From positions 1 to 50,043 of the forward strand of contig CAJNOQ010000458.1 in the NCBI GenBank assembly GCA_905250885.1: a stretch of DNA of 50,043 nucleotides, read 5' to 3'. A program made the position numbers and the translations under genes. Position 1 is the stretch's first letter; each line of letters opens with the position of its first letter. Positions 13,515 to 25,077 of the stretch are shown here, one piece after another. This DNA is from Didymodactylos carnosus (Eukaryota > Rotifera > Eurotatoria > Philodinida > Philodinidae). Under the pieces are notes generated by a model. The model saw nothing but the letters and a program-made list of their open reading frames with translations. It did not search any database and was not told the DNA's origin.

Positions 13515-14365
13515 AGAAAAATAATAAATAACAATAACATTTAAGAGCATATAACCTAAATTTTATTGTAGTGATGTGCTAAATGAAATATTTAAGTTTT
13601 TTCCTTCTATATGTGGAAAGAAGAAAAGGGCAAAAACGCCAAGGATCCAACGTCCAATTGATCGTGAAATGGAGCTTATAAATATTTTTATTTTTAATTA
13701 AACGTTCCTTATCTTGAGATCAAGACAAAGTTGTTCTCTATTGTGTATGTGTGAGATGTATGAATGGAATGAAGGCGTGAAAAAGAAATAAGTCGATTAT
13801 GAAGATTGATTGTATGAAATTAGTTTTTTTTTTCTTTTTTTATTTAACGAAAATTATAACTATGATAAAAGAGAGATTAATAAACACTCGAACTATTACA
13901 AAAATGTCATCGTCGTGCATCTCAACAAAAAGATAAAATAATCGCTATAAAAAAGACAGAGTAAAGAAGAAAATGTTTTATGAACACCAAAAAATAAAAT
14001 GATTGTTGAGAAGTAAATGTTTTGATTTGTGAAATGAACAAAAGACCTAAATAGTACTTGGAGCATCTGAATATAATCACTGTTCAGTTAAGTAGGAGAT
14101 AAGTGAATCTAAACGTCTGCATAAGGAAAAGTAGTTTGATGACGCACTTTATAAAACGAAGACGATAAGAGAGTATAACTTAAAGTAGAAAGAAAGTATA
14201 AGTTAGATGTTAAGGATCTTAATTAATTATTTAGAATATAGATTAAAAAACGATCTTATCTTGTTAAAAAAACTATCATAATCTTCATAAATATCATTCT
14301 TCCTAATCAAAATTTTCAAAAAAATTAGGACCAAGATTTAAGAAGAAACATATTGAGACAAAATA

Positions 14366-14779
14366 CATTTGGTGTGATCTATTTTGCAAAACGAGTTCGA
14401 GAAAAATTTTTTTTGTAAGTCATTCATAAGCATTATCTAATAATGAATATCAAATATCTTTTCTGAAGCTTGGTTAATTACTAAGATGTGTTTTACGTTT
14501 TGTATTAAAAAGAAATATATGAAAAATGTGCTGTATGAATCTATTGATGCAAACTTCATTTTCATTGATTTGAATCAAAAAAAAAAAAAATGAAATATTC
14601 GACACGGTCTGAATGCATAGTGAATGACAAATATATGCGTCAATGATTTATTCATATCTTAGTAACTAACTGGACCTTAGAAACAATATTTGATATTAAT
14701 TCTTAGATAATACTTATGAATAACTTACAAAAACAAATATCTTCTCAAACTCATCTGTAAAAATAAGTCATGCCAAATC
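14366..14779. mobile_element. Foldback / MITE-like element
   Basis: Inverted arms at about 14366-14495 and 14645-14779 share blocks such as TTTGTAAGTyATTCATAAG, ATTATCTAA, ATATCAAATAT and TTACTAAGAT. They diverge by substitutions and small indels, so this is an old copy. No coding content. Confidence 0.7.
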
Positions 14780-17025
14780 TGATTCGACTTTATATGAAGC
14801 GTGAAATTTATTCTACAAAATATAAATAAAGGTGTTTCCTTGTCATTCAAGTAAAGAATGAACATTTCTTTTTGTTATATCTACAACACAATGGAATATA
14901 TAATAGTTTAGTGAAGTAGGAGATTTTATCTCGTACTGAAAAAAAACAACAAGAAAAATTGATGTTTTACGATTATTCAACCATTTGCTGTTTTAAAAGA
15001 AGAAAAATATAATAGACAGAGTACATCTTAACACTAACAGAAAACAGTAATAATTGAAAAAACAGGTAAAATAACGGGTGGTCACAATTAAACTGCTTAT
15101 CAAATCTTTTTTTTTTAAAGGGTTTTACAAATCAATCTTCGTTGTAATGTGAAGAGACAGAAAATTTCGAGCTGATTTCAGACATATGTTATACTTAAAA
15201 ACGATCAAATGTTTACCTTAAATGCGATATATACATAAAATTTTCTAGCTTTTAATATTAAATTGAAATTTTTTGATTGATATTGACTTAAGAAAAACTG
15301 ATACAAAGATTATTGTAGTACAATTTAATCTGAACTGACCGCTGATACAATAATCTAAAAGCTTGGGCAAAAATTTTTGAGCATTCATATGTACAGAGGG
15401 CTGAGTGCAGTACCATTTGGAAGAAAAAGTGTCATCCAGTCTAAACATGATATATTTATCTTAACGCACGAGACTATAAACGGTTAAGGCATATATTGAT
15501 AAAATCGGATAACAAGACTATATTTGACGAATATATTGAAAATGAAAAACATCATTCGTTCTTTAAATGAATATTACATGAAACATTAAAAAGATAAAAA
15601 TCAACAAAAAAACTACAGATGAGAATAAATCAAAGCAACTGCAAAGGTTGTAAAATTTCTGCTATTTTTTTGCGAATATTTGCTAAAGATTATATGGTCG
15701 TTAGACTTTTATTCATTAAATACACTTCAATCATTGAAATATGTTTTGATCTTTGCTCATTGCTCTCATTAAAAATTTAATGTTGAAGCCAATTGATACT
15801 TGCAGACAATTATTTTTACAAAAAAATAGATAAATCTACTAATTTACTCTCATCAGTAAGAGGAAACAAAACTCAGCGAGATAATTCTGTTGGTTTTTTC
15901 ATTATTAATACAACACAGTTTTTGCTTAAGTGGACATGTTAGCCGATCAGTTATCAACAAAAATGAAAAAGTATTTCAAAGTGTTTGTGTTTTCAAATGT
16001 TTCATAAATTCATCTTCAAAAGACCTAAATAAATGCTTTTCACGAGAGTACCATAGTAAATTTTGAATTAATTTACAATTTTATCAATCTACAGTTCATT
16101 CTTCATAATTGTGGCTGTCTCTTGACGTAACAACGGTATTTTTCTACAGCAACGTGTTACTTAGCAAGTATTACTTAAATAACTGTAATATTGACTTAAT
16201 CTGTTTACTAAAAGCGTTTTACAACAGAAAATTCGATCACATACATATCCAGGAAGAGATCCTTGCATTTCTTGACACAATCCTACTAGAATTCTTCTAA
16301 AAATTTATAGGACATTGGGTATTTTAGAAATTGATATTATCAATTTCTGAAATTAGAAGTGCTTTTCAACTGTGAAACTTTAGAATGTTTTTCTGATACG
16401 ATAGCTTTTTATTTAGTCGGTTATAGTATCGATTATCGTCTAACTCAAGACTTATCTTTTACTGACTGTGATCAAAATTTCACTACAATTTACTTTAAAA
16501 TTAAGGCAGCAAAAAGATGTCGCCTTATAGCGGCAGATTTATTATCACTTTTAAACAGATAGATATAAAGTTGTAAGAGGTGTCTCGATTTCTCTAGAAT
16601 TTCTACAAGTTTTTTCCTTTATCTGTTTATCACTTTTATTCTTATTACTTTATAACCATATAATAATAATTAAATAAAAACCATCTAAGAAATATTAAAT
16701 AAATCATTCTCAAACATGACAAACAAAGTTGTCTGATAGATAAATAAGTTATACAATATCATCGCAACATTTACTTTCAATTTTTATACAGTACTGTATT
16801 TTTCATAATTATCAAACAAATCTTCTGTTCTTTAAATAGAAACTTTCTCCTAATCTTACATACTATAAGGCTTGAACGTAGTAGTGCTAATCTAAATGCT
16901 AGTCTTTTTTTTTTCTTTTTATTGATGACTTAAAGGTAGTACTTATCCTAGAATAGCAACGATGATGTAGAAACACTTTAAAGCTTTATCAAATATATTT
17001 TATGGTAAGACTAGTATATACGTAC

Positions 17026-17152
17026 CCTGTTGTTCGATAACAGTTGCTGATAATGTCAATCTATTTTCATACAATTTTTGGGCTTGATGACAAGTGTTCG
17101 AAAACAATGGTGTTCGCTTATGTTTCGATAATACATTCAAGGGATTTGACAT
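17026..17152 (-). CDS. Orphan coding exon starting with ATG; candidate alternative first exon
   Basis: The minus-strand ATG at 17152 opens 42 codons (MSNPLNVLSKHKRTPLF... to ...TLSATVIEQQ) and ends at a GTACGT donor in phase 1 after a G. Its more even codon use stands out from the surrounding low-complexity DNA. I found no acceptor with obvious coding just downstream. The nearest known downstream acceptor in a matching phase is exon 2 of the PDE-like gene (begins CC at 2347). It could therefore be a second promoter's first exon, as PDE10A has in vertebrates, or the first exon of an unrelated gene. Product not recognised. Confidence 0.4.
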
Positions 17153-17670
17153 TAAAAAATGTTTAAAGAGAAGTGAGAACAAAAAAAAAATAAACAAATG
17201 ACAAGTGTGTGAACTTATATTTTGTCACATGAATACTGCGAACACATTATACACAATGTCGATTTTTTTCTTCTTCTTCTGCTGTATATGTACGCTTGTT
17301 CAACGATTATAAAATTCTAATGACATTTTTCTTCATTTTTTTCTCTCTCTTTAAAGTCAAATAGTTGGTAAACAATTTTATTATGGCTATCTTTCTTTCA
17401 ACCATAATAGGTGTGTAATAAAAAAAAAGTTGCTTTGACAATATACTCACACTGAAATAAGTAAATAAAACGACGATGGACAAGCAACAATAACAAGACG
17501 GTAGGTGGTGTTTTTTTATTTTGTTCGTTATTAGAAGTCACAGAAAATTACGCAACAAAAAATAGACAGTTTTTTCACTTAATACATGAAGTTTTTATTT
17601 GAACAAGTTTTTTTTCATCTTTTGTAGCATAAAATAGGGCAATACAAAAAACACGAAATATCTTCGATAA

Positions 17671-19310
17671 CTACCATATTGCACCTTGAAAGTGTTCATG
17701 TACAAATTTTTTTCTCATAGATAAGGGTTGATCCACTCCAGTAAGGTCATCCGAATAAATATCTTGAGTCTCGTCATCCTCAGATGCTTGTGCTGCTAAT
17801 TCTAGTTTCTTCTTTAATAAATTCTACATAAAAAATGATGTTATTAAACATCATAGTTACATTCTATTCATAGTACAAATGTTTTTACCTGATATTTATT
17901 AAAATCGTCAACAGTCATAATTGGTTTAGTACGTCGAAATCGCCATTTTGTAATAGCTTTTTTTGCTGCTCTTTCACTCGAAAATGGTTGTTTAAACTCA
18001 CTTTCGGTTGATATCTAAACACAACTTATATAGTATTTGGAATATAGCAAATAAGCCATCTTTATTTATACACGATATTTCGTAAGAAAATTGATATGTT
18101 TAGCCCGTGTACTATCAACCAGGGTCTATTTAGACCCTGTTATCAAAAAAACAAAAAAAATGAGATAAAAATTTTTTTTGTATGGATCGAAGTATGAAAT
18201 GCATTCTATTTGTTGTGTCTAAAATAGGCTTAGGAGTACAAGGGTTAAAAACTAGATTTTTAATTATATCGGGTGGCCCAGATAAAATCGGATACTTTCA
18301 TTCGTTGTTTTTGAGACACTCCCCAGTAGTCCAAAGAGTTTATTCTAAGCTCAGTCGATAGCCAATTGAATTCTCTACAAAACCTGCTATTTGAATCTCT
18401 GATAGCATTTTTCTCGTTTGAGCATCATTCAAAATATTGAATAGTACTGAGTTGCCTAACTACGACATACTGAAAATAGAAAAATATTAGTCTTGATGGA
18501 AAAACATATTCCATAACAATTTCGAAAAAACCAAAAGATTCCCCAGAAAATTCTGCATCTTCTCACATATTTTTCGAAATCTTACAGTTAAGTCTTCTAG
18601 GAAAATTTCTCTGTGCAAAAAACTGACAAATCAAAAAAAACCTAATTTTTGAACCTACTTTTCACAGAGTTTAGCTTTTTTACTATAAAGGCAGTAAAAC
18701 GTTCTGAATCCAGGATTTTAGTCTTATTATCTTACACAGAATTAAATTCGGCATCGTTTGATATATAAACAAAGTTTCTCAATTGAAACCAATTAATTTG
18801 AAAAAATTGAAAAGCCGGTTGAGAACTAATTATAAGTCCAGCTGACGTAGCAGAAACATTGTATGAAGTTGTACAGAAGTGAGATCGATAGAGCACAAAA
18901 TTCTCTATCTATCTACGCAGATAAGTTAACTATTGAACCTCAGACAATGGGCTAAAAATCTCAAAAAAAAGAGACGACAAAAACCCTTTTTTTCACCAAT
19001 ATTTTCAATAGTGCTCAGACGAGAAAAATGCTATCAGAGATTCAAATAGCAGGTTTTGTAGAGAATACAATTCTCTATCGATTGAGCTTAGAATAAATCC
19101 TTTGGACTATTGGGCAGTGTCTCAAAAACAACGAATGAAACTGTCCAATTTTATGTGGACCACCGGATAGTAACAAATTCTCCATCATCCTCTATTAAGC
19201 ATATATATTAAGATAACTCTTCGTCTTGCAAAACTGAAATATAATACAACAGTACTTACCACAATAACAATAAATAATGACAATAAATAGAATATAGTAC
19301 TGTTCATCAT
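17671..19310 (-). CDS. Small secreted protein, 109 aa, three exons, function unknown
   Basis: Exons 19310-19260, 18014-17889 and 17823-17671 join in phase 0 with GTAAGT/GTAAAA donors and TTTAG/GTAG acceptors, ending in TAG. The first exon is almost pure signal peptide (MMNSTIFYLLSLFIVIV), and the hydrophobic stretch finishes naturally in exon 2 (ISTES), which supports the join. The mature part is first basic (SERAAKKAITKWRFRRTK), then helical (DDFNKYQNLLKKKLELAAQA), then acidic (EDDETQDIYSDD), and ends FVHEHFQGAIW. There are no cysteines, so a cystine-knot peptide is excluded. The dibasic sites would allow processing as a peptide precursor, but nothing shows that. Intron 1 (1.25 kb) carries the foldback at 18270-19167. 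I do not recognise a family. Confidence 0.7.
18270..19167. mobile_element. TIR/foldback element of about 0.9 kb inside an intron
   Basis: Inverted arms of about 150 bp lie at 18270-18425 and 19010-19167. Matching blocks include TTTCATTCGTTGTTTTTGAG, ACTATTGGG/CCCAGTAGT and CAAAACCTGCTATTTGAATC. The outer tips read CGGGTGGCCCA and, inverted, CCGGTGGTCCA. The middle has no transposase-like frame. It sits in intron 1 of the secreted-protein gene, so it is spliced out if that gene is active. Confidence 0.85.
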
Positions 19311-21432
19311 TTTAAATTAGTCAATCAAAGAGAACAACTAACTGTTAACTGTTTCTACTAAATGGCCAGTTGATCTTGTTGAAAAACAAAATTTCTCTAC
19401 ATATATATAATTGTAAGTCTCATGAGAAACCTCTTCTATAATCATACAAATCATTTTTGAAATAAATTTCTCAATGGAAAGCTGAAAACGACCACCAACA
19501 TATTAATTACGGTAAAACATTTTTATTTAGGAAACTTGTTTAATTATCTCATCAAGTAACTGCACGCACAATTCAGTGACTGATTTCTTATTTTTTTTGT
19601 GTTTATTTTGATCGTGTGTATTATTAATACCACCTACGAATAAAGATATAGCGTTTATCTATTGTTTATGAAATATATAATAATAGTATCGTTCTCACAA
19701 TAGTGTGTTAAGTGAATTAAAATTGATAGAATCTATACTATTTTTTCAAATGTAAAATCAGTGACGTACAACGAATAGTATGTCGCAATCAGAGGAGACA
19801 TTTTTATTCTCAGCTATGCTGTTCTATGATAATTGTTGACGCTGTCTTTTCGTAATATTTATTCCAAGACCAATACTATTACAAATATCTATATCAATGA
19901 CAAAAAAGTAGGAAAAGTAACTGGATAAATATCGGCTCTCGGAACTAGAGCCTAAAGTTGTCCATCTATAAATTAGAGTATTGATGTATCGCTACCGTTT
20001 CCGCATGAAATTAGGTGACCCGTACAAGTAATTTAATGTAACAGTTTGTGCATTTTATACACTCGTAGAATTTCTGCTACATTCTACGCGTTATCCTGTT
20101 TTTTATACGCATAAATTTGTCAAAAAAAAATTATAAGTATTGTACCATTACGCACTCTTACCAACAATGTGTAATCGTGTGTAACACGAACGTATTCTGG
20201 TGCAAGAAAACATTCATTTGTTGCAAGTAAAATAACTGTCTATCATTCAACAACTCTATTTCTTCATTTGTCATTAATATAAATGTGTAGAGAGTTTAGG
20301 GTTTTTAATAGCAGCTGTTGAATCTATCGATTGTTAACCGACATTCCGTCGAAGTGTTTGACCTTTAGAAATTTAAAATTTCATTACTGGAAAATAGAGT
20401 CAACATCAATTTTGTAGAGAATTAAATTGCACATCATTTGAAAACAGATTGAATAATCTATGTTGTATCTACGCTGAAATATTCGAAAAACATAAGATGT
20501 TGCAAAACTTCTGTGACACCCGGTAGTGGTCTAATATAAATATATTAAGACCGGACGTACAAGAAAAAGAAAGCTCTTAATGAATATATATGACGAATAA
20601 AAAGTTATTTTCTTTTATTGTCGTACTCTTTTATTATTTGTACTCTACTACAAGGATCAAACGTCCTTGATCGAGAAAATCTATCTAGAAAAACGATCAA
20701 CGCAACCGATTTAATAGTATTGTTGAGACTAACAGTGTGTTTGGCAACGGAGAGAGACTCTCTCATCAATAAACGATATTCTATCGGATCTTGATCAATC
20801 AATCGCCATTCATCCAAATGCATTGAAGTCTCTTCGCAACGTTTGTTTATATAGTAAAAGTTTTGGAGATTACATGTTTAGGATGAGCAGATCTGTCAGA
20901 TTCATCAAATATAGCGGATATTTTTACTCATTTTGTTAATCTGTTTTTTTATAAGAGCAGTCGCTACAGCTTCCACCTGTCTCTAAGGTCTTCCATTAAA
21001 CATCGTTGACTCTTAAGAATTAGTAGTAGCTGCTGTAAAAGAAACAGAAAATGTTTGAATGCTATTAAAAATATTTAAACTAGTGTTCGATGTTGTATAT
21101 AATCAATTCAAATTGGACAACATAGAATGATCATTCGAAATACCATGTTCTCCAAAACGTTGACATGTCCGCCGTATTTGTCTTGCTCATTTATCTAGCG
21201 TCATAGTCAACACACGGAATGTCGTAACTAATATTTGATTGTACATGTTTTTCTATTTTTCTATTTCAAGCCCATAAGGGTACCTCTCCAAATATCCCCT
21301 TCTTTTTTTTTACGAAATGTAGTTGGTTATAGGTAATCGATCATGTTGATTTCGAATATGATTTCATTTAAACCCATACGCTTTCCCTAGGAGTCATTGC
21401 ATGAGAAAGACGACTGTTTCTCACAGAAGCGT

Positions 21433-22453
21433 GCTCAGTGCCTATTTTAGATTATTTTCTAAGTAGCCTCACCTTGTAGAGCATGGTCGAAAATCTATAA
21501 ATCTAAATTTGTAGGCTTCCCGAACTTTTCATGTAGATATGGAATTTTTTCGACTGGAGTAAAGTTCGAGAAATTATACGCGTGAAAAACGTACATTTCG
21601 TTTTCCTCGTGAACGAGAAGAGATGAAACCGCGATTTTTTCAGGATAGGTAGTACTTCATGTCTACCATATAATGACTTACAAATATCACGTATACCTCT
21701 TACCCCACACATTACAGCAAAGACCGAAACGGAGCTTGATGGAGCACTTTTGTGAGCGAACGATCTCGTTATAATGAACTTACGTTGGAGTCGAACTACT
21801 TGTAGTAGATAGTACTCTCAGTGTACTATCTGAAATCATCGTCAAAAGTTTGGGATCAGCAAATTTGTTACAGAAAGTTTTGCGACCAAAGTCGAAGTAA
21901 ACGGTCGGCATAAGCATTCACTTTTCTGTCTTAATGAAAAATCTTAATGAGAAATCTTTTAATAACAAAATTTTCCTAAGGACCTTATGGATCGAATAAA
22001 AAACTAAAAATAAGAGGGAAGGGTAGCTATTTTTCTGCTAAATGTCCAAACAGATTTTTGATTTTGTTTCTTCGATTTCTCGGTGACTATAAGTGATAAG
22101 CCAACGATATTTTTATCTTTTTTAGCTGAGAATATGATAGATCTATGGTACAAATTTCAGCTCTTAAACAAGTACCGTTCGCGGGAAAACAGCGTTTTAC
22201 TCAAAAAATGTCCCAACAGATTTTTTTGTATCAGAATGTCCTGACAGATTAGAATGATACATATTTAGAGAAAATATAATTTGATTTCACCTTTGACTTT
22301 TCTCGAACTGAGAGACGTTTATACTTATCATATATCTACCTATTGATATATGATAACAATATATAAATACTATATATTTTAGAAATTTTATTCTTTCGAC
22401 CATGCTCTACAAGATGAAGCTACTTAGAAAATAATCTGAAATGATCATTGAGC
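21433..22453. mobile_element. TIR-bounded element, 1.02 kb, non-autonomous
   Basis: The ends are inverted copies of about 50 bp: GCTCAGTG, then AGATTATTTTCTAAGTAGC, then CTTGTAGAGCATGGTCGAAA. The copy at 22400-22453 is its inverse with a few changes. No transposase frame lies between. I could not identify a clean target duplication, so the superfamily is open. Confidence 0.8.
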
Positions 22454-22490
22454 TTGGCTTGTCGTGGCTTATGTGCAGTGGCTTCTTGCC

Positions 22491-22520
22491 GGTTTCTGGA
22501 AAATCGGTTTTCCAGAAACC
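22491..22520. repeat. Perfect 13-bp hairpin with TCGG loop
   Basis: GGTTTCTGGAAAA, the loop TCGG, then the exact inverse. It lies 37 bp outside the TIR element. No T-run follows, and a role is unknown. Confidence 0.8.
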
Positions 22521-23388
22521 TTGAAAAATCCGTAAAGCTTTTTTCTAAATAAGTCGCGATTGTAGCTCACGAAATTCTAATCAAAATGAGACATCACCCA
22601 GCTGTACACCACCTTTCTTTGCAAAGTTATAGAGTTTACAAGAAAAGTCTTCCTGAAATTCCTTTTTCCTTTTTCTCTCTGTAGCGATTGTAGCCCTCGT
22701 AAGTGCAGCTTGTACTAATGAAGGTGGTTTCAGAATAACAATCAATTCAGTGTTCGGTCAAAGAGTTTCAAACTGTATAAAATTCTTTCAACCATGAGTG
22801 AAATTACTTGTGACGTTCTTAATCAACGGAACTTGAATAAATAATTTCTTTCGATTTAAGTCATTTGTTTTCACGGTCGAACTAGAAGATGAGTGAGAAG
22901 AATAGCACTCAAGTCAAGTTTCAGATCAATTAATATATTGACAAATGATTTTTCTTTGAAATTCGTCTAATCATTTTTAGTTCATCATTCGGAAGGAGAT
23001 AAGTTGAACAGATTCGCAAATCGCGATGTGCTATTTCCCTAATGATGGAACGTTTATATGATATAGTGGTAAAATGCCTTTAAAGATTTACATTTATCAT
23101 ATTTACTGTATAATTTATCGAAAATCAAATTAATTGTATATTGAAGAAAAACCTTAAAAAGATTCTTGACGTCGAAAGAACACATTTTCATCACTAGTGA
23201 TTGAGAATGATTTAATTTTTTAACAGAGTCCGAGAATTAAAATAAATCTTTGAATGATTTAGGCGTCTTTCATAAATGAGATAATCGATTATTAATTAGT
23301 CGCGCAAATCCATAATTGAATGTCTCTATGACAGTATAGAACGTAGCAGCCGATTGTAAGCTTTGTAATTTATTTACCGAATCGCATT

Positions 23389-24258
23389 TTACCACCATTT
23401 TTCATATAAAGTATTTTTTACATTTAAACTTGTCAATATTTCTACAATAGAATCAATAAACGCCGGTGGTCCACAAATGTATGCTTTGACAGGTTTAGAA
23501 AGCCATTGAATGGCTTCATTTATTTCAGTTTTTGTTATACGACGATAGTTCACGTTTGTATCTGATGATGTCATTTCACGTGTAACAAAATATTGCGTTT
23601 GAACAACATTTTTGTCTTTATAACATTCGTTTTCAATTTCACTTTTAAACACAAGTTCATCGTTTGAACGTGCTGTATAAAGAAATTTCGTCCGATAAGG
23701 AGCAAGTTCATTTGTGATATTTGATTTTAATATATCACAGATATGTCTTAAAATAGAAACAATTGGATTTACACCAACACCGGCACATATGAGGAGAACA
23801 GATTCTTCTCCATTGGAATTTTGATAATAAAAATCGCCACCAGATTTAACACCAATTTTCTCTCCTATTTTACAGTGTTCATGCATATAATTTGTTGGAG
23901 GATATTCTGAATTTTTGATGGCTAATTCAATCTGTTTTGAACATTTTTGATAATCATACGGCGAATTACATATTGAATATCCGGTGATGATCGATGTAAT
24001 CGAAGGAGGAAAATAAAAGTCTAAAAACTGTCCAGGTCTAAATGTAAGTTTTTGTTGAGAGCCATTATCATTAATCGATAAACGAAATCTTTTTATTGTT
24101 GGTGATAATGGTTCAATTGATTGTACAGTTGCTTCATACAATGGGATACCATCATTATCGGTCCCGAATGATTCTAGACGATTTGAACTCATAAAGTGAA
24201 AATTTTTAACTTTAAAGTATTTTGACGATGAAACAAATAGCTTAAAACATTGAAACAT
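23389..24258 (-). CDS. OXNAD1: OXNAD1-like FAD/NAD-binding oxidoreductase, 289 aa, single exon
   Basis: Ferredoxin-reductase-type flavoprotein. The FAD-binding barrel carries TFRPGQFLDFYF (residues 72-83) and GYSICNSP (93-100). The NAD-binding half has LLICAGVGVNPIVSILRH (155-172), YTARSNDEL and YICGPP (260-265), and the chain ends EKWW like human OXNAD1. The order and spacing (EATVQSIEPLSPTIKRFRLS, then GYSICNSP, AGVGVNP, CGPP) match that family closely. I start at ATG 24258; the open frame extends upstream but offers only GTG. The first 25 residues are rich in F, S and K with no acid, compatible with a mitochondrial presequence. An AATAAA (minus strand) lies at 23374-23369, about 15 bp after the stop, implying a very short 3' UTR. 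No intron is seen, unlike the neighbours. The substrate of OXNAD1 proteins is not established. Confidence 0.92.
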   Translation of the reverse strand: MFQCFKLFVSSSKYFKVKNFHFMSSNRLESFGTDNDGIPLYEATVQSIEPLSPTIKRFRLSINDNGSQQKLTFRPGQFLDFYFPPSITSIITGYSICNSPYDYQKCSKQIELAIKNSEYPPTNYMHEHCKIGEKIGVKSGGDFYYQNSNGEESVLLICAGVGVNPIVSILRHICDILKSNITNELAPYRTKFLYTARSNDELVFKSEIENECYKDKNVVQTQYFVTREMTSSDTNVNYRRITKTEINEAIQWLSKPVKAYICGPPAFIDSIVEILTSLNVKNTLYEKWW

Positions 24259-25077
24259 ATAAACATATAATTTATTAGAATACACGAATCTATAACATTA
24301 AACAAGAGATATTGCAAGCTATTTGCTAAATTTTTGAAAATTCAATATTTCATCACTAAAAACGTCTATCTTTACATGTAGTTGAGGATATACGATGGTA
24401 AGTTTTTCTACAGTTGAACATCCGATCAATTATACCACAGTATAAAATGTATAGTACAATGTTTCATTTCCATTAAAGGATTGCTCTTATAAACATTCCT
24501 CGCATACACATTTATTTATCTTGATTCAAAGAGCTGAAATGTTGTTTATTCCTTTCTAATCTACAGTTAGAATATGAATGACCTCGAATATTCATGTTGT
24601 CATTTATTACCGAAATAAATTTATAATATATACGAAAAAGAAAAACAGTGAATCTATTCTAATGTTATTTATAAATAAACATAAAAAGATAAAGTGAAAA
24701 CATGATTTGCCTAAGTATTCCATAAGGTACCACGGATGTATACTGTTTTTGGTAATTACAATGGCTGATCTAATAAAGTCACAGATACATTTAACTACAT
24801 GACATAACCTTTTAGTCTCCTAAGTTAGACATCCTTTTGAGTAGAAGTCTTCTCTCTTCAATAATATGGACCCTAAATTACCCTTCGTTTTATAACTAGA
24901 CTAGAAAATCACATTCTCAAGAGTGACAATACAAGCAAACAAAACCATAAAATTTGATTACAATACAAATAGAAAAACAGCAAGCATTTCCTATTTGTTG
25001 ATCTCAGCCAAAACAAACACTAAAACTAAGGAAACTCCATTTTAGTGACTCTGTTATTGAACAAACTTAATGGACGA
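24259..25077. other. Intergenic, no gene seen
   Basis: AT-rich spacer between OXNAD1 and the ankyrin gene. It must hold the OXNAD1 promoter and the ankyrin 3' UTR. I see no repeat or conserved motif. Confidence 0.5.

Larger units (their letters stand above)
11315..17025. other. Non-coding stretch upstream of the PDE-like first exon
   Basis: No gene recognised in 5.7 kb. It holds a (TTA)n run, a diverged direct repeat near 12776/13210, a dispersed repeat near 13428-13514, and a foldback at about 14366-14779. The PDE promoter should lie just above 11314; I see no core motif I would defend. Confidence 0.5.
19311..23388. other. Gene-free stretch with one TIR element
   Basis: No gene recognised across 4.1 kb apart from the element at 21433-22453. 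A 72-codon minus-strand frame at 20605-20823 has reasonable composition but no recognisable product. Confidence 0.5.

Noticed and set aside
20605-20823. 72-codon minus-strand frame (MHLDEWRLIDQDPIEY...)
   Set aside because: Composition is fairly coding-like, but there are no flanking exons, no family and no supporting signal. Kept only as a note.
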